From Thermoplasmata archaeon (GTDB lineage Archaea; Thermoplasmatota; Thermoplasmata; Lutacidiplasmatales; UBA184): DNA of 13,759 nt. The stretch lies in contig JAKIVW010000034.1 in the NCBI GenBank assembly GCA_022750355.1, positions 1 through 13,759 of the forward strand, read 5' to 3'. A program made the position numbers and the translations under genes. Positions 1 to 6,719 of the stretch are shown here, piece after piece; positions within the stretch are counted from its first letter, which is position 1; the number at the start of each line of letters is the position of its first letter. The notes under the pieces were generated by a model. It was not told the origin of the DNA. It saw only the letters and a list, made by a program, of their open reading frames with translations, and made no database searches.

Positions 1-237
1 TCGGTCTCGTCCGACGACCTTTCCAAGAAGGTCCGCGAGCTGCTCCACGACGCCACGGTCACCCGCATCATCGTCAAGGACGACAAGGGCACCACACTCC
101 TCGAAATGCCGGCGACGGTGGGCATCGCTGGGGTCCTCCTCGCCCCCTGGCTCGCGGCCCTCGGGGTCATCGCCGCACTGTCGACTCACTGCACGCTCAT
201 CGTCGTGAAGAACGTGGCCGCAGTGGTCCCCGCCTAG
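1..237 (+). CDS. DUF4342 domain protein, 5' end cut off by the window
   Basis: Frame 1 is open from the first base to a TAG at 235-237 and gives 78 residues; the start codon lies upstream of the window. The pattern fits the DUF4342 family as I know it. A short charged helix (DDLSKKVRELLHDATVTRI) leads to a strand pair (IIVKDDKGTTLLEMPAT), then a hydrophobic stretch with the family-typical words TVGIAGVLLAPWLAALG and an ending like CTLIVVK. The family is small and has no established biochemical function, so none is assigned. The hydrophobic stretch, roughly residues 41-62 of the visible part, could be a membrane segment or a buried core. No neighbour on its 5' side is visible, so its operon is unknown. 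Confidence 0.8.
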   Translation, partial: SVSSDDLSKKVRELLHDATVTRIIVKDDKGTTLLEMPATVGIAGVLLAPWLAALGVIAALSTHCTLIVVKNVAAVVPA

Positions 238-245
238 GACTGACC

Positions 246-261
246 TGGGTCCCACGACCCA
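246..261 (+). terminator. Small hairpin just after the DUF4342 gene
   Basis: TGGGTC (246-251) and GACCCA (256-261) are perfectly complementary around a 4-base loop, starting 8 bases after the stop codon. It may protect or define the 3' end of the upstream transcript. No T tract follows, so calling it a terminator is inference. Confidence 0.3.
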
Positions 262-481
262 CCGCCCTGGGCCATCCCGGCCCCGGGCGAGACCCTCCGC
301 TCCGATGAGGCGCCGGCCGCCCCCGTTCGGGTTCAGTCGAGGGCATGCACGTCGGGCGTGATCCTAGGGTGCGGTGACCACGGATTCAAAACGGGACGGT
401 GTTCGGGCGGAGAGGCCCATCTCGCAGCTCCGGGCGTCGAATCACCGCGAGCCCCTTCCGACGACAAAATCCCAAAGCCGA

Positions 482-503
482 CCTTATGGGCACCATTATA
501 TAG
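482..503 (+). promoter_or_regulatory. Thermosome promoter (TATA box)
   Basis: TTATATA at 496-502 is the best TATA box in the window, 38 bases from its first base to the ATG. With the usual 22-27 base spacing, transcription should start around 520-527, giving a leader of about 10 bases. A second TATA-like word, CTTATGG, lies at 483-489. A strong promoter fits a highly expressed chaperonin. No known heat-shock operator could be recognised by eye. Confidence 0.7.
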
Positions 504-524
504 AAGCGCAAGTCTGGCCGGGAT

Positions 525-529
525 GGTGA
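525..529 (+). promoter_or_regulatory. Shine-Dalgarno sequence of the thermosome gene
   Basis: GGTGA lies 4 bases before the ATG at 534 and matches the anti-Shine-Dalgarno sequence TCACC of archaeal 16S rRNA. It is the only clear ribosome binding site I see before a gene in this window, and it supports 534 as the start. Confidence 0.55.
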
Positions 530-533
530 CCAC

Positions 534-2159
534 ATGCTTCAGGGTACCCCTATCATCGTCCTGAAAGAAGGCACAGAGCGCGAACGCGGCAAGGGCGCTA
601 CGGCGAACAACATCGCGGCGGCACGGGCCGTCGCGGATGCGGTACGGACGACCCTCGGTCCTCGGGGCATGGACAAGATGCTCGTGGACGGGATGGGCGA
701 CATCACCATCACGAACGACGGCGTCACGATCCTCAAGGAAGTCGACGTCGAGCACCCCGCCGCCAAGATGATTGTCGAGGTCGCCAAGACCCAGGACCAG
801 CAGTGCGGCGACGGCACGACGACCGCGGTCGTCATCGCCGGCGAGCTCCTCAAGCGGTCCGAGTCCCTCCTCGAGCAGCAGGTCCACCCCACCGTCATCA
901 CGCGTGGGTTCCAGCTTGCCCTCCAACAGGCCAAGCTCCTCCTCGAGACGGAGATCGGCACGACCGTCAAACCCGACGATGAGGCGATCCTCATCGACTG
1001 TGCGACCACGGCTATGGGGTCGAAGGGCGTCTACGGTTCTCGGGACCAACTCGCCAAGATCGCGGTCCAAGCGGTTCAGAAGATCGCGGAGACCCGTGGC
1101 GGCAAGACCGTCGCGGACGTCGACCAGATCAAGGTCGAGAAGCGCGCGGGCGGCACGATCGCCGACACCACGCTCCTCGACGGGATCATCCTCGACAAGG
1201 AACGCGGACACCCCCGGATGCCCGGCCAGGTGACGAACGCGAAGATCGCGCTCCTGAACAGTGCGCTCGAGGTCAAGAAGACCGAGATCGAAAGCAAGAT
1301 CAACATCAAGAATCCCGCCCAGATCCAGAGCTTCCTCGACGAGGAAGACAAGACATTCCGCAAGATGGTCGACGCGGTGAAAGCGGCGGGCGCGAACGTG
1401 GTCGTCTGCCAGAAGGGGATCGACGACGTCGTGCTGCACTACCTCGCGAAAGAGAAGATCTACGCGGTCAAGCAGGTCAAGGAGTCCGACCTCCAGAAGC
1501 TGGCCCGCGCCACCGGCGGAAAGGTCGTGACGGGGATCAAGGAACTGACCTCGGCGGACCTCGGCAGCGCGGCCCTCGTGGAGGAGCGCAAGATCGGCGA
1601 CGACAACATGACCTTCGTCACCGGTTGCGCGAACCCCCGCTCGGTCTCGATCCTCATCCGCGGCGGCACGGAGCACGTCACTCAGGAAGTGGAACGCTCC
1701 CTGAACGACGCCCTCAAGGTGGTCGCGAGCGTGCTCGAAGACGGGGTCGTTTGCCCCGGCGGCGGCGCGACCGAGATCGACCTTTCGGTCAAGCTGCGCA
1801 AGTGGGCCAGCACCGTCGGCGGCCGCGAACAGCTCGCGGTCGAGGCGTTCGCTCAGGCCCTCGAGTGCATCCCCTGGGCTCTCGCCGAGAACGGTGGGTA
1901 CGACGCGATCGACACGCTCATCGAGCTCCGCAGTGCCCATGAGGGCCCCAACGCCAACAAGAACGTGGGCGTCAACCTCGCGGACGGAAAGGCGGCGGAC
2001 ATGTGGAAGCTCCGGGTCGTCGAACCGGCCCGCGTCAAGCGTCAGGCGCTCAGCTCCGCGACCGAGGTCGCCTCGATGGTGCTCCGGATCGATGACATCA
2101 TCGCTTCGAAGAAGGGTGGCGGCGGCGCGCCCGGCGGTATGGGCGGTCACGACCACTAG
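534..2159 (+). CDS. thsA: Thermosome subunit (group II chaperonin)
   Basis: A 541-residue ATP-dependent chaperonin subunit of the usual family length; subunits assemble into a double-ring cage that refolds proteins in the cytoplasm. Visible motifs are TLGPRGMDK (40-48) and TNDGVTIL (60-67), then the nucleotide-binding GDGTTT (92-97). The catalytic aspartate D392 is in RSLNDAL, and GGGATE is at 409-414. The C-terminus is glycine- and methionine-rich and ends GGMGGHDH, typical of thermosomes, whose tails project into the cavity. The word before GDGTTT reads QDQQC, where many archaeal homologues have QDKEV or similar. The ATG at 534 is supported by the TATA box and the GGTGA site. The gene appears monocistronic, with a T-rich tract and an inverted repeat downstream. 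Whether other subunit genes exist elsewhere cannot be seen, so the A designation is nominal. Confidence 0.97.
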   Translation: MLQGTPIIVLKEGTERERGKGATANNIAAARAVADAVRTTLGPRGMDKMLVDGMGDITITNDGVTILKEVDVEHPAAKMIVEVAKTQDQQCGDGTTTAVVIAGELLKRSESLLEQQVHPTVITRGFQLALQQAKLLLETEIGTTVKPDDEAILIDCATTAMGSKGVYGSRDQLAKIAVQAVQKIAETRGGKTVADVDQIKVEKRAGGTIADTTLLDGIILDKERGHPRMPGQVTNAKIALLNSALEVKKTEIESKINIKNPAQIQSFLDEEDKTFRKMVDAVKAAGANVVVCQKGIDDVVLHYLAKEKIYAVKQVKESDLQKLARATGGKVVTGIKELTSADLGSAALVEERKIGDDNMTFVTGCANPRSVSILIRGGTEHVTQEVERSLNDALKVVASVLEDGVVCPGGGATEIDLSVKLRKWASTVGGREQLAVEAFAQALECIPWALAENGGYDAIDTLIELRSAHEGPNANKNVGVNLADGKAADMWKLRVVEPARVKRQALSSATEVASMVLRIDDIIASKKGGGGAPGGMGGHDH

Positions 2160-2170
2160 GTCCGCTCCGA

Positions 2171-2181
2171 ACCCTTTCTTC
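2171..2181 (+). terminator. T-rich tract after the thermosome gene
   Basis: ACCCTTTCTTC begins 12 bases after the thermosome stop codon. Archaeal RNA polymerase can terminate at short T-rich stretches without a hairpin, so this is a plausible but weak terminator in an otherwise GC-rich spacer. Confidence 0.3.
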
Positions 2182-2192
2182 GCCTCGCCGGC

Positions 2193-2219
2193 CGCGCGGT
2201 CGATGAGTTCGACCGCGCG
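2193..2219. repeat. 11-bp perfect inverted repeat in the spacer after the thermosome gene
   Basis: CGCGCGGTCGA (2193-2203) pairs perfectly with TCGACCGCGCG (2209-2219) around a 5-base loop, TGAGT. It lies between the T-rich tract and the promoter of the next gene. As RNA it would be a very stable hairpin at the 3' end of the thermosome message; as DNA it could be a binding site for a dimeric regulator of the downstream gene. The sequence does not decide between these. Confidence 0.65.
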
Positions 2220-2233
2220 CCTCTTCCGAAGGC

Positions 2234-2242
2234 TTCATTAAA
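2234..2242 (+). promoter_or_regulatory. TATA-like promoter of the 133-residue gene
   Basis: TTCATTAAA is the only AT-rich element in the spacer. The core ATTAAA begins 28 bases before the ATG at 2265, so transcription would begin at or next to the start codon, giving a leaderless message. No Shine-Dalgarno sequence is present, which agrees. Confidence 0.5.
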
Positions 2243-2244
2243 GG

Positions 2245-2261
2245 GAGCGGGTAGCCCGCTC
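2245..2261. repeat. 7-bp perfect inverted repeat between promoter and start codon
   Basis: GAGCGGG (2245-2251) and CCCGCTC (2255-2261) form a perfect palindrome around TAG. It fills the interval between the TATA-like element and the predicted transcription start, a classic position for an archaeal repressor site. A chance origin cannot be excluded in DNA this GC-rich. Confidence 0.5.
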
Positions 2262-2264
2262 GCC

Positions 2265-2666
2265 ATGCGCACCAAGCAGGTCGAGGGCGTACTCCGCCTG
2301 GACGTGGTGGCCCTCGACCCGCGCCCGGCGATCTACCTCGTCTACGACGGGTTGGCCGGCGTCAGTCAACGCCCCATCCTCCGGGACATGGTCGACGAGC
2401 TGGCCCGGAAGGGGCCGCAAGAACTCGCCAAATTCCTGGACACGCTCCGCCGCCGCCACTCCGGTCAGGTGCACGTCTACTTCGCCGACTATGTCAGCTA
2501 CGGTATCGGAGGGGGCGACGCCACGTCCGAGTTCTTCCTGGGCACGTTCCTCATCCTGCACGAGGCCGCCCGCCCCGCCGGTGAGGGGCCCGCCGTTCCC
2601 GAACACCTCGCCCTCTTCCGCCCCGGGGGCGTCGAACGGCTCTCCCTCGAAGGCGCGGCCAACTAG
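2265..2666 (+). CDS. Unrecognised 133-residue protein
   Basis: I do not recognise this protein. The 133 residues contain no signal peptide, no convincing membrane segment and no cysteine. It begins with strand-like segments (VEGVLRLDVVAL, AIYLVYDG). A helical, charged middle follows (about residues 39-65, including MVDELARKGPQELAKFLDTL), then a strand HVYFADYVSYG and a glycine-rich GIGGGDATSEF. A hydrophobic helix LGTFLILHEAAR comes next, with a short, proline-rich, acidic tail. This looks like a small soluble alpha/beta protein. The ATG at 2265 is favoured because it lies 28 bases after a TATA-like element and the reading frame has the same codon bias as its neighbours. It lies between the thermosome and lysS genes, 60 bases before the latter, and may be co-transcribed with lysS. 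Confidence 0.75.
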   Translation: MRTKQVEGVLRLDVVALDPRPAIYLVYDGLAGVSQRPILRDMVDELARKGPQELAKFLDTLRRRHSGQVHVYFADYVSYGIGGGDATSEFFLGTFLILHEAARPAGEGPAVPEHLALFRPGGVERLSLEGAAN

Positions 2667-2726
2667 CGCTCCCGCGCACGAACCATCTTGTAGGCCCTGC
2701 CTCCCTTCGCCGGAACGTCGGACTCG

Positions 2727-4202
2727 ATGACCGAGGAAACTCCGCTCGAACACGAGCGTCGCTCGAAGGTGGCCCGCTGGCGGGAAGAGGGACGAGAACC
2801 CTACCCATGGAATTTCACCGGTCGCGTACCCACCGAGAGCGTTCGGACCCGAGCCTCCACGCTCTCGTCGGGGACGGAAGTCGAGGGGGAGACCGCGCGC
2901 GTGGCCGGACGGCTGCGCGCGCTCCGCGTGCACGGCCGCACGGCGTTCGCCGACATCGACGACCTTTCCGGCACCCTCCAAATCATCCTTCGCGCCGATG
3001 TCCTCGGCGAAGCGGCCTATCAATCGTGGGTCGCGGACCTCGATTCGGGGGATGTGGTCGGCGCCGTCGGGGCCCCGGCCCTCTCCCGTCGTGGGGAGCC
3101 GTCCCTGGTCGCTCGGGAAGTCCACCTCTTGGCGAAGGCGATCGCACCCCCGCCCGAGAAGTTCCACGGGCTGCAGGACGTGGAGGAGCGCCTGCGTCGA
3201 CGGTACCTCGATCTCCTCTCCTCGGCCGAGACACGTCAACGATTCCGGGTCCGTTCGCTGTTGACCCGGGAGACCCGCGCGTTCTTCGAGGAATCCGGAT
3301 TCCTCGAGGTCGAGACCTCCGTGCTCGTACCCCTGGCGGGGGGGGCGGCGGCCGAGCCGTTCGTCACCCACTCGAACTATCTGGCCCAGGACGTGCAGCT
3401 GCGGATCGCGCTCGAGCTCCCCCTCAAGCGGCTCATCGTCGGAGGCATGGAGCGGGTGTTCGAGCTCGCGAAATGCTTCCGGAACGAGGACCTCGACACG
3501 ACCCATTCCCCGGAGTTCACGATGCTCGAGGCGTACTGGGCCTACGCCGACTACCAGGACATGCTAGCGTTGACCGAGCAGCTGTACCAGCGGTTGGCCA
3601 GCCGCGCGGCCGCGCTCTTGCCGGAGATCCCCCGAGCCCAGGAGGCGGCGCGGGATTTCGCCGCCGGGGTGGTCCGGGTCGATTTCGTGGACGAGCTGGA
3701 ACGGGTCAGCGGGATCACGGGTCTCCTCGAGATGTCGACCGATCGGTTGCGCGACCTCGCGCGGGCCGCCGGTTCGACCGTCCCGGCCGACTCTCCTCCC
3801 GGGGTCTTCCTCGACAAACTGTTCGAGCACTTCGTCGAACCCACCCTGGTCCGCCCCACGTTCGTGATGGACCATCCGATCTCGACCACGCCGCTGGCGA
3901 AACGCCACCGTCGGCTGGCGGGTCGCGTGGAGCGATTCGAGTTCTTCTACCGGGGCTTCGAACTCGGGAACGCCTATTCGGAACTCACCGATCCGGACGA
4001 GCAGGAGCGTCGTTTCCAAGAACAGCTGGACGCTCGTGCGGAGTACCGGTACGCCTACGACGCGGACTTCATCCGCGCGCTCCGCCACGGGATGCCTCCG
4101 ACCACGGGGATCGGGATCGGGATCGACCGCATGGTGATGGCCTTGACCGGGACCTCGTCCATCAAGGACGTCATCCTCTTCCCGCTGGTCCGTTCCCCGT
4201 AG
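2727..4202 (+). CDS. lysS: Lysyl-tRNA synthetase, class II
   Basis: This enzyme charges tRNA-Lys with lysine using ATP. Its 491 residues are close to the usual length of about 500. An N-terminal OB-fold anticodon-binding domain covers about residues 60-155 (VAGRLRALRVHGRTAFADI). The class II catalytic core follows: a motif 1 region (FFEESGFLEVETSVLVPLAGG), motif 2 FRNED at 251-255 continuing into the LysRS-typical HSPEFTMLEAYWAYADY, and motif 3 GIGIGIDR at 461-468 with its arginine, R468. The LysRS-specific words and the missing AspRS/AsnRS features make the substrate clear. No Shine-Dalgarno and no clear TATA box precede the ATG, so it may share the promoter at 2234. An 8-base G run (3338-3345) encodes part of LAGGAAAEPF without breaking the frame. 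A class II enzyme in an archaeon is notable because many euryarchaea carry class I LysRS. Confidence 0.96.
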   Translation: MTEETPLEHERRSKVARWREEGREPYPWNFTGRVPTESVRTRASTLSSGTEVEGETARVAGRLRALRVHGRTAFADIDDLSGTLQIILRADVLGEAAYQSWVADLDSGDVVGAVGAPALSRRGEPSLVAREVHLLAKAIAPPPEKFHGLQDVEERLRRRYLDLLSSAETRQRFRVRSLLTRETRAFFEESGFLEVETSVLVPLAGGAAAEPFVTHSNYLAQDVQLRIALELPLKRLIVGGMERVFELAKCFRNEDLDTTHSPEFTMLEAYWAYADYQDMLALTEQLYQRLASRAAALLPEIPRAQEAARDFAAGVVRVDFVDELERVSGITGLLEMSTDRLRDLARAAGSTVPADSPPGVFLDKLFEHFVEPTLVRPTFVMDHPISTTPLAKRHRRLAGRVERFEFFYRGFELGNAYSELTDPDEQERRFQEQLDARAEYRYAYDADFIRALRHGMPPTTGIGIGIDRMVMALTGTSSIKDVILFPLVRSP

Positions 4203-4219
4203 CCGCGGAACCCCCGGGG

Positions 4220-4226
4220 TTATGCC
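4220..4226 (+). promoter_or_regulatory. TATA-like element before the ABC transporter operon
   Basis: TTATGCC begins 30 bases before the ATG at 4250 and is the only AT-rich word in the 47-base gap after lysS. The palindrome CCCCGGGG (4212-4219) is immediately upstream. The spacing suggests a leaderless message, but the element is weak. Confidence 0.35.
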
Positions 4227-4249
4227 TCCCCACGCCCCGAGGTCCGACG

Positions 4250-5050
4250 ATGGACGCGGGGCCCGCGACCGGATCCGGGATCCCCCTCCGCGTCGAGAAC
4301 CTCTCCGTCGCGTACGGGGAGCGGACGGCGGTCGACGGGCTGAGTCTCGACGTACGACCCGGCGAGATCTACGGACTCCTGGGGTCGAACGGAGCGGGCA
4401 AGTCCTCCACGATCAAGGCGATCGTGGGCCTCGTTCGGCCGGCCCGCGGCACCATCCGCGTGTTCGGGTTCGACGTCCTGACGGACTCCCTCGCGACGAA
4501 GGCCCGGATCGGGTACGTCCCCGAGACCTCCATGCTCTACGAAGCCCTGACCCCGCACGAGTTCCTCGAGTTCGTCTCCGGGGTGCGTCGTCTCGATCCC
4601 GAGCGCGCGACCGCACGGACCCGCGACCTGGTGACCGCGTTCCGTTTGACCGAAGAGTTTGACGAGCCGATCGCCTCCCTCTCCAACGGGACCCGCCAGA
4701 AGGTGCTGGTGGTCGCCGCTCTCCTGCACCAACCCCCCCTCCTCGTCCTGGACGAACCCCTCAACCATCTGGACCCGCGGTCGCTTCGGCTCATGAAGGA
4801 CCTGCTCGCCCAGTACGTCCGGAACGGGACGCGCGGCGTGCTGTTCTCGACGCACGCGATGGAGATCGCGGAACAGCTCTGCCACCGCGTGGGCATTCTC
4901 GACCACGGCGTGCTCCGGGGGGAGGGCACCCTGGCCTCCCTCCGAGAGCGTGGCGCGGAGGGGGACGCCAGCCTCGAGGAGATCTTCCTGCATCTGACGC
5001 AAGAGGATGAGGGCGTACGCGCCGCGCTCGCTTCGTTGGAGAAGACGTAG
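4250..5050 (+). CDS. ABC transporter ATP-binding protein
   Basis: A 266-residue single ABC ATPase domain, the usual size for the ATPase of an ABC-2 type exporter. Visible motifs are Walker A GSNGAGKS (45-52), signature LSNGTRQK (144-151), Walker B VLDE with D168-E169, D-loop LNHLD, and the switch histidine in FSTHAME. The signature has Asn where the consensus LSGGQ has Gly, as in several export-type ATPases. The Y-G-x-R-x-A-V-D-G-L N-terminal strand region and the C-terminal extension (about 225-266, acidic) also fit export systems. The first ATG is 4250; the same frame stays open far upstream only as a shadow of lysS. The stop is 1 base before the permease start, so the two are surely one transporter. 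The substrate is unknown. Confidence 0.93.
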   Translation: MDAGPATGSGIPLRVENLSVAYGERTAVDGLSLDVRPGEIYGLLGSNGAGKSSTIKAIVGLVRPARGTIRVFGFDVLTDSLATKARIGYVPETSMLYEALTPHEFLEFVSGVRRLDPERATARTRDLVTAFRLTEEFDEPIASLSNGTRQKVLVVAALLHQPPLLVLDEPLNHLDPRSLRLMKDLLAQYVRNGTRGVLFSTHAMEIAEQLCHRVGILDHGVLRGEGTLASLRERGAEGDASLEEIFLHLTQEDEGVRAALASLEKT

Positions 5051-5051
5051 G

Positions 5052-6719
5052 ATGTCCTGGCGAGCGGCCTTCCGCCTCAGCCAGGTCGCCTTCGTGGAGC
5101 TCTCGTTCCAGGCGATCTACGCGTTCCGGCAGGGGAACGTACTTCCCCCCGGGGACACCACGAAGCTGAGCGCTCGGGCGCGCAGCCGAGTATTGCAGAG
5201 CAAGGGGTTGGTCGCCGGTCTTCTCGGTTTCCTGACCGTCGGGGCCGCCTTCATCCTCCACACGGCCTCCTTCGTCGCGGCCGTCCTGTTGCCCACCCCG
5301 ATCCCCGTACCGATGTTCCAGGCCGGCGTTCTGACGGCGCTCCTCAGCCTCGATGTCGCCTTTCTATGGTGGACCGGGCTCCAGGTCCTCCCCACGTTCC
5401 TCTCCGCGGGCGTCCTTCCGGTACTGGAGCCACTTCCCATCGACAGCCCCACCCTCCGGCAGACGGCGGTGATCCTCTACCTCCGCCTGTTCGACCTGCC
5501 CATCCTCACCCTCCTTGTGCTCACTCCGGTAGTGGTGGGACTGGCTCTCGGTCCCCTCGCCGGATTTGCGATCCTCCCCGGGGTCGTCGCGGCGGTGGTG
5601 TTCGCCCTCGCCCTGGCTCTCGTGACCGGCCGCTTCTTCGTCCGACGGGTCCAGGGCTCCCGCGGAGGCGGAGGCCGTTCGATCCTGCGGTGGACGTACA
5701 TGGTCCTGTGGGTCGTTCCGGCTTTCGGGCTCTTCGGTTTCGTCACCCTCGCGCCCGCGTTCTTTGGGGCGCTGACCACGCTCGCCGCGGCGGGACCTTC
5801 GCTCGGGTTCGACGCGCTGGTGGCCACGTTCCCGTTCTCGCTCGCCGCCCTTCCCCCTCTCCTCACGGACGGTTCCTCGAGCCTTCCGATCGGCGATGGG
5901 GGATTGGAGCTCCTCCTCGCGGCGGGCGGAGGGTACGTCCTCCTGGCCGTCGGCGCGGCCCGTTGGATGGGTCGGGCGATCCGGGAGGTGGGGATCGCAC
6001 CGCCCGGGATCCCGGTTCCCGCCGACCCGAGGCCGCCCACCCTCCGCACGACCGGGGCAATCTATGCGGTCCTCGTCAAGGACCTCCGCATGGCGAGCCG
6101 AACCCCGGGGTACGCGTTCCTGATCCTGCTGCCGATCCTCGATGCGGTCGCGCTCGGCCTGCTCACCTACGTCACCGGCCCTCGACCCGGGACCGCCACC
6201 TCTCTCGCCCTCGGGGCGGTGACCACGGCGGCCCTCCTCGCAACCTTCTTCGGACCCGCGTTCTTCGCCATCGAAGTGGTCGCCTACTCCTACGGGCGGA
6301 CGCTTCCGCTCTCCGACCGGTCGCTCGTCCTCGGGAAGGTATCGCTCATCGGCGCGATCTACCTCGTCGCGGGAGGGCTCGTCCTCGCCCTCGCGGACCT
6401 ACGCCTGGACCAGCCGCTCATCTTCCTTGGATTCGTGCTAGCCGAGCTGCCGGCCGTCCTCGCGGCCTCCCTCCTGGAGCTCGGGATCCTCCTCCGCCGG
6501 GCCCGAAAACACGGTCTACCGCTCGTGAACCTCTATACGGGCGCCTGGGTGGCGATACTCGTGTCGATCCCCGGACTTTTTGTGGCGTCGGCGCCCCTGG
6601 TCGCGTTCGAGGCGCTCCGTCCGTATCCCCAGACCGTGGCCGTGGCGGCGATGGCCCTGGTGGCCCTCGGGAGTCTATCGGCGATCGGACTGTTCGTCCT
6701 CCGGAGGCAGACCTCGTGA
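5052..6719 (+). CDS. ABC-2-like multi-spanning permease
   Basis: A 555-residue membrane protein with about 12 hydrophobic segments, near residues 53-73, 90-112, 148-167, 172-193, 214-238, 287-303, 353-374, 385-410, 430-449, 457-481, 496-520 and 527-550. Basic loops such as RARSR and RRVQGSR lie between them. The second half begins with KDLRMASRTPGYAF, resembling the amphipathic entry of ABC-2 type exporters (KDLR..xR.P). The length suggests two six-helix halves in one chain. I assign permease mainly from topology and from the ATPase gene 1 base upstream. The ATG at 5052 is chosen because it directly follows the ATPase stop, although an in-frame ATG exists at 5007 inside that gene. The stop TGA overlaps the valS start. 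Its substrate (lipid, peptide, drug) cannot be read from the sequence. Confidence 0.82.
   Translation: MSWRAAFRLSQVAFVELSFQAIYAFRQGNVLPPGDTTKLSARARSRVLQSKGLVAGLLGFLTVGAAFILHTASFVAAVLLPTPIPVPMFQAGVLTALLSLDVAFLWWTGLQVLPTFLSAGVLPVLEPLPIDSPTLRQTAVILYLRLFDLPILTLLVLTPVVVGLALGPLAGFAILPGVVAAVVFALALALVTGRFFVRRVQGSRGGGGRSILRWTYMVLWVVPAFGLFGFVTLAPAFFGALTTLAAAGPSLGFDALVATFPFSLAALPPLLTDGSSSLPIGDGGLELLLAAGGGYVLLAVGAARWMGRAIREVGIAPPGIPVPADPRPPTLRTTGAIYAVLVKDLRMASRTPGYAFLILLPILDAVALGLLTYVTGPRPGTATSLALGAVTTAALLATFFGPAFFAIEVVAYSYGRTLPLSDRSLVLGKVSLIGAIYLVAGGLVLALADLRLDQPLIFLGFVLAELPAVLAASLLELGILLRRARKHGLPLVNLYTGAWVAILVSIPGLFVASAPLVAFEALRPYPQTVAVAAMALVALGSLSAIGLFVLRRQTS

Larger units (their letters stand above)
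238..533. other. Non-coding region between the DUF4342 gene and the thermosome gene
   Basis: These 296 bases hold no convincing gene. A 68-codon frame starting at 358 runs into the thermosome gene in another phase and looks like chance. The first part is very GC-rich, with the hairpin at 246-261 and a CCCGG/CCGGG pair near 275-287. AT content rises after about 460, as expected of an archaeal promoter, and culminates in the TATA box at 496-502. I looked for a T-arm or other tRNA-like fold on both strands and saw none. The region is longer than any other gap in the window, so it may carry regulatory sites for the chaperonin gene. Confidence 0.5.

Noticed and set aside
358..564. 68-codon frame upstream of and overlapping the thermosome start
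   Set aside because: It crosses the TATA box and the thermosome start in another phase and shows no plausible protein pattern.
333..2156. 607-codon open frame on the minus strand opposite the thermosome gene
   Set aside because: It follows from the strong G/C preference at third positions of the thermosome gene. The translation is rich in Asp, Arg, Leu and Gly in a low-complexity manner and has no recognisable domain.
2193..2219. Inverted repeat as the end of a mobile element
   Set aside because: No transposase, target-site duplication or second copy of the repeat is seen in the window.
2807..4249. Long upstream extension of the ABC ATPase frame
   Set aside because: The frame is open only because it shadows lysS; the Arg/Gly/Pro-rich translation there is meaningless, and a good ATG with conserved sequence begins at 4250.
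5366..6715. Long upstream extension of the valS frame
   Set aside because: It shadows the permease gene in another phase; conserved ValRS sequence starts right after the GTG at 6716.
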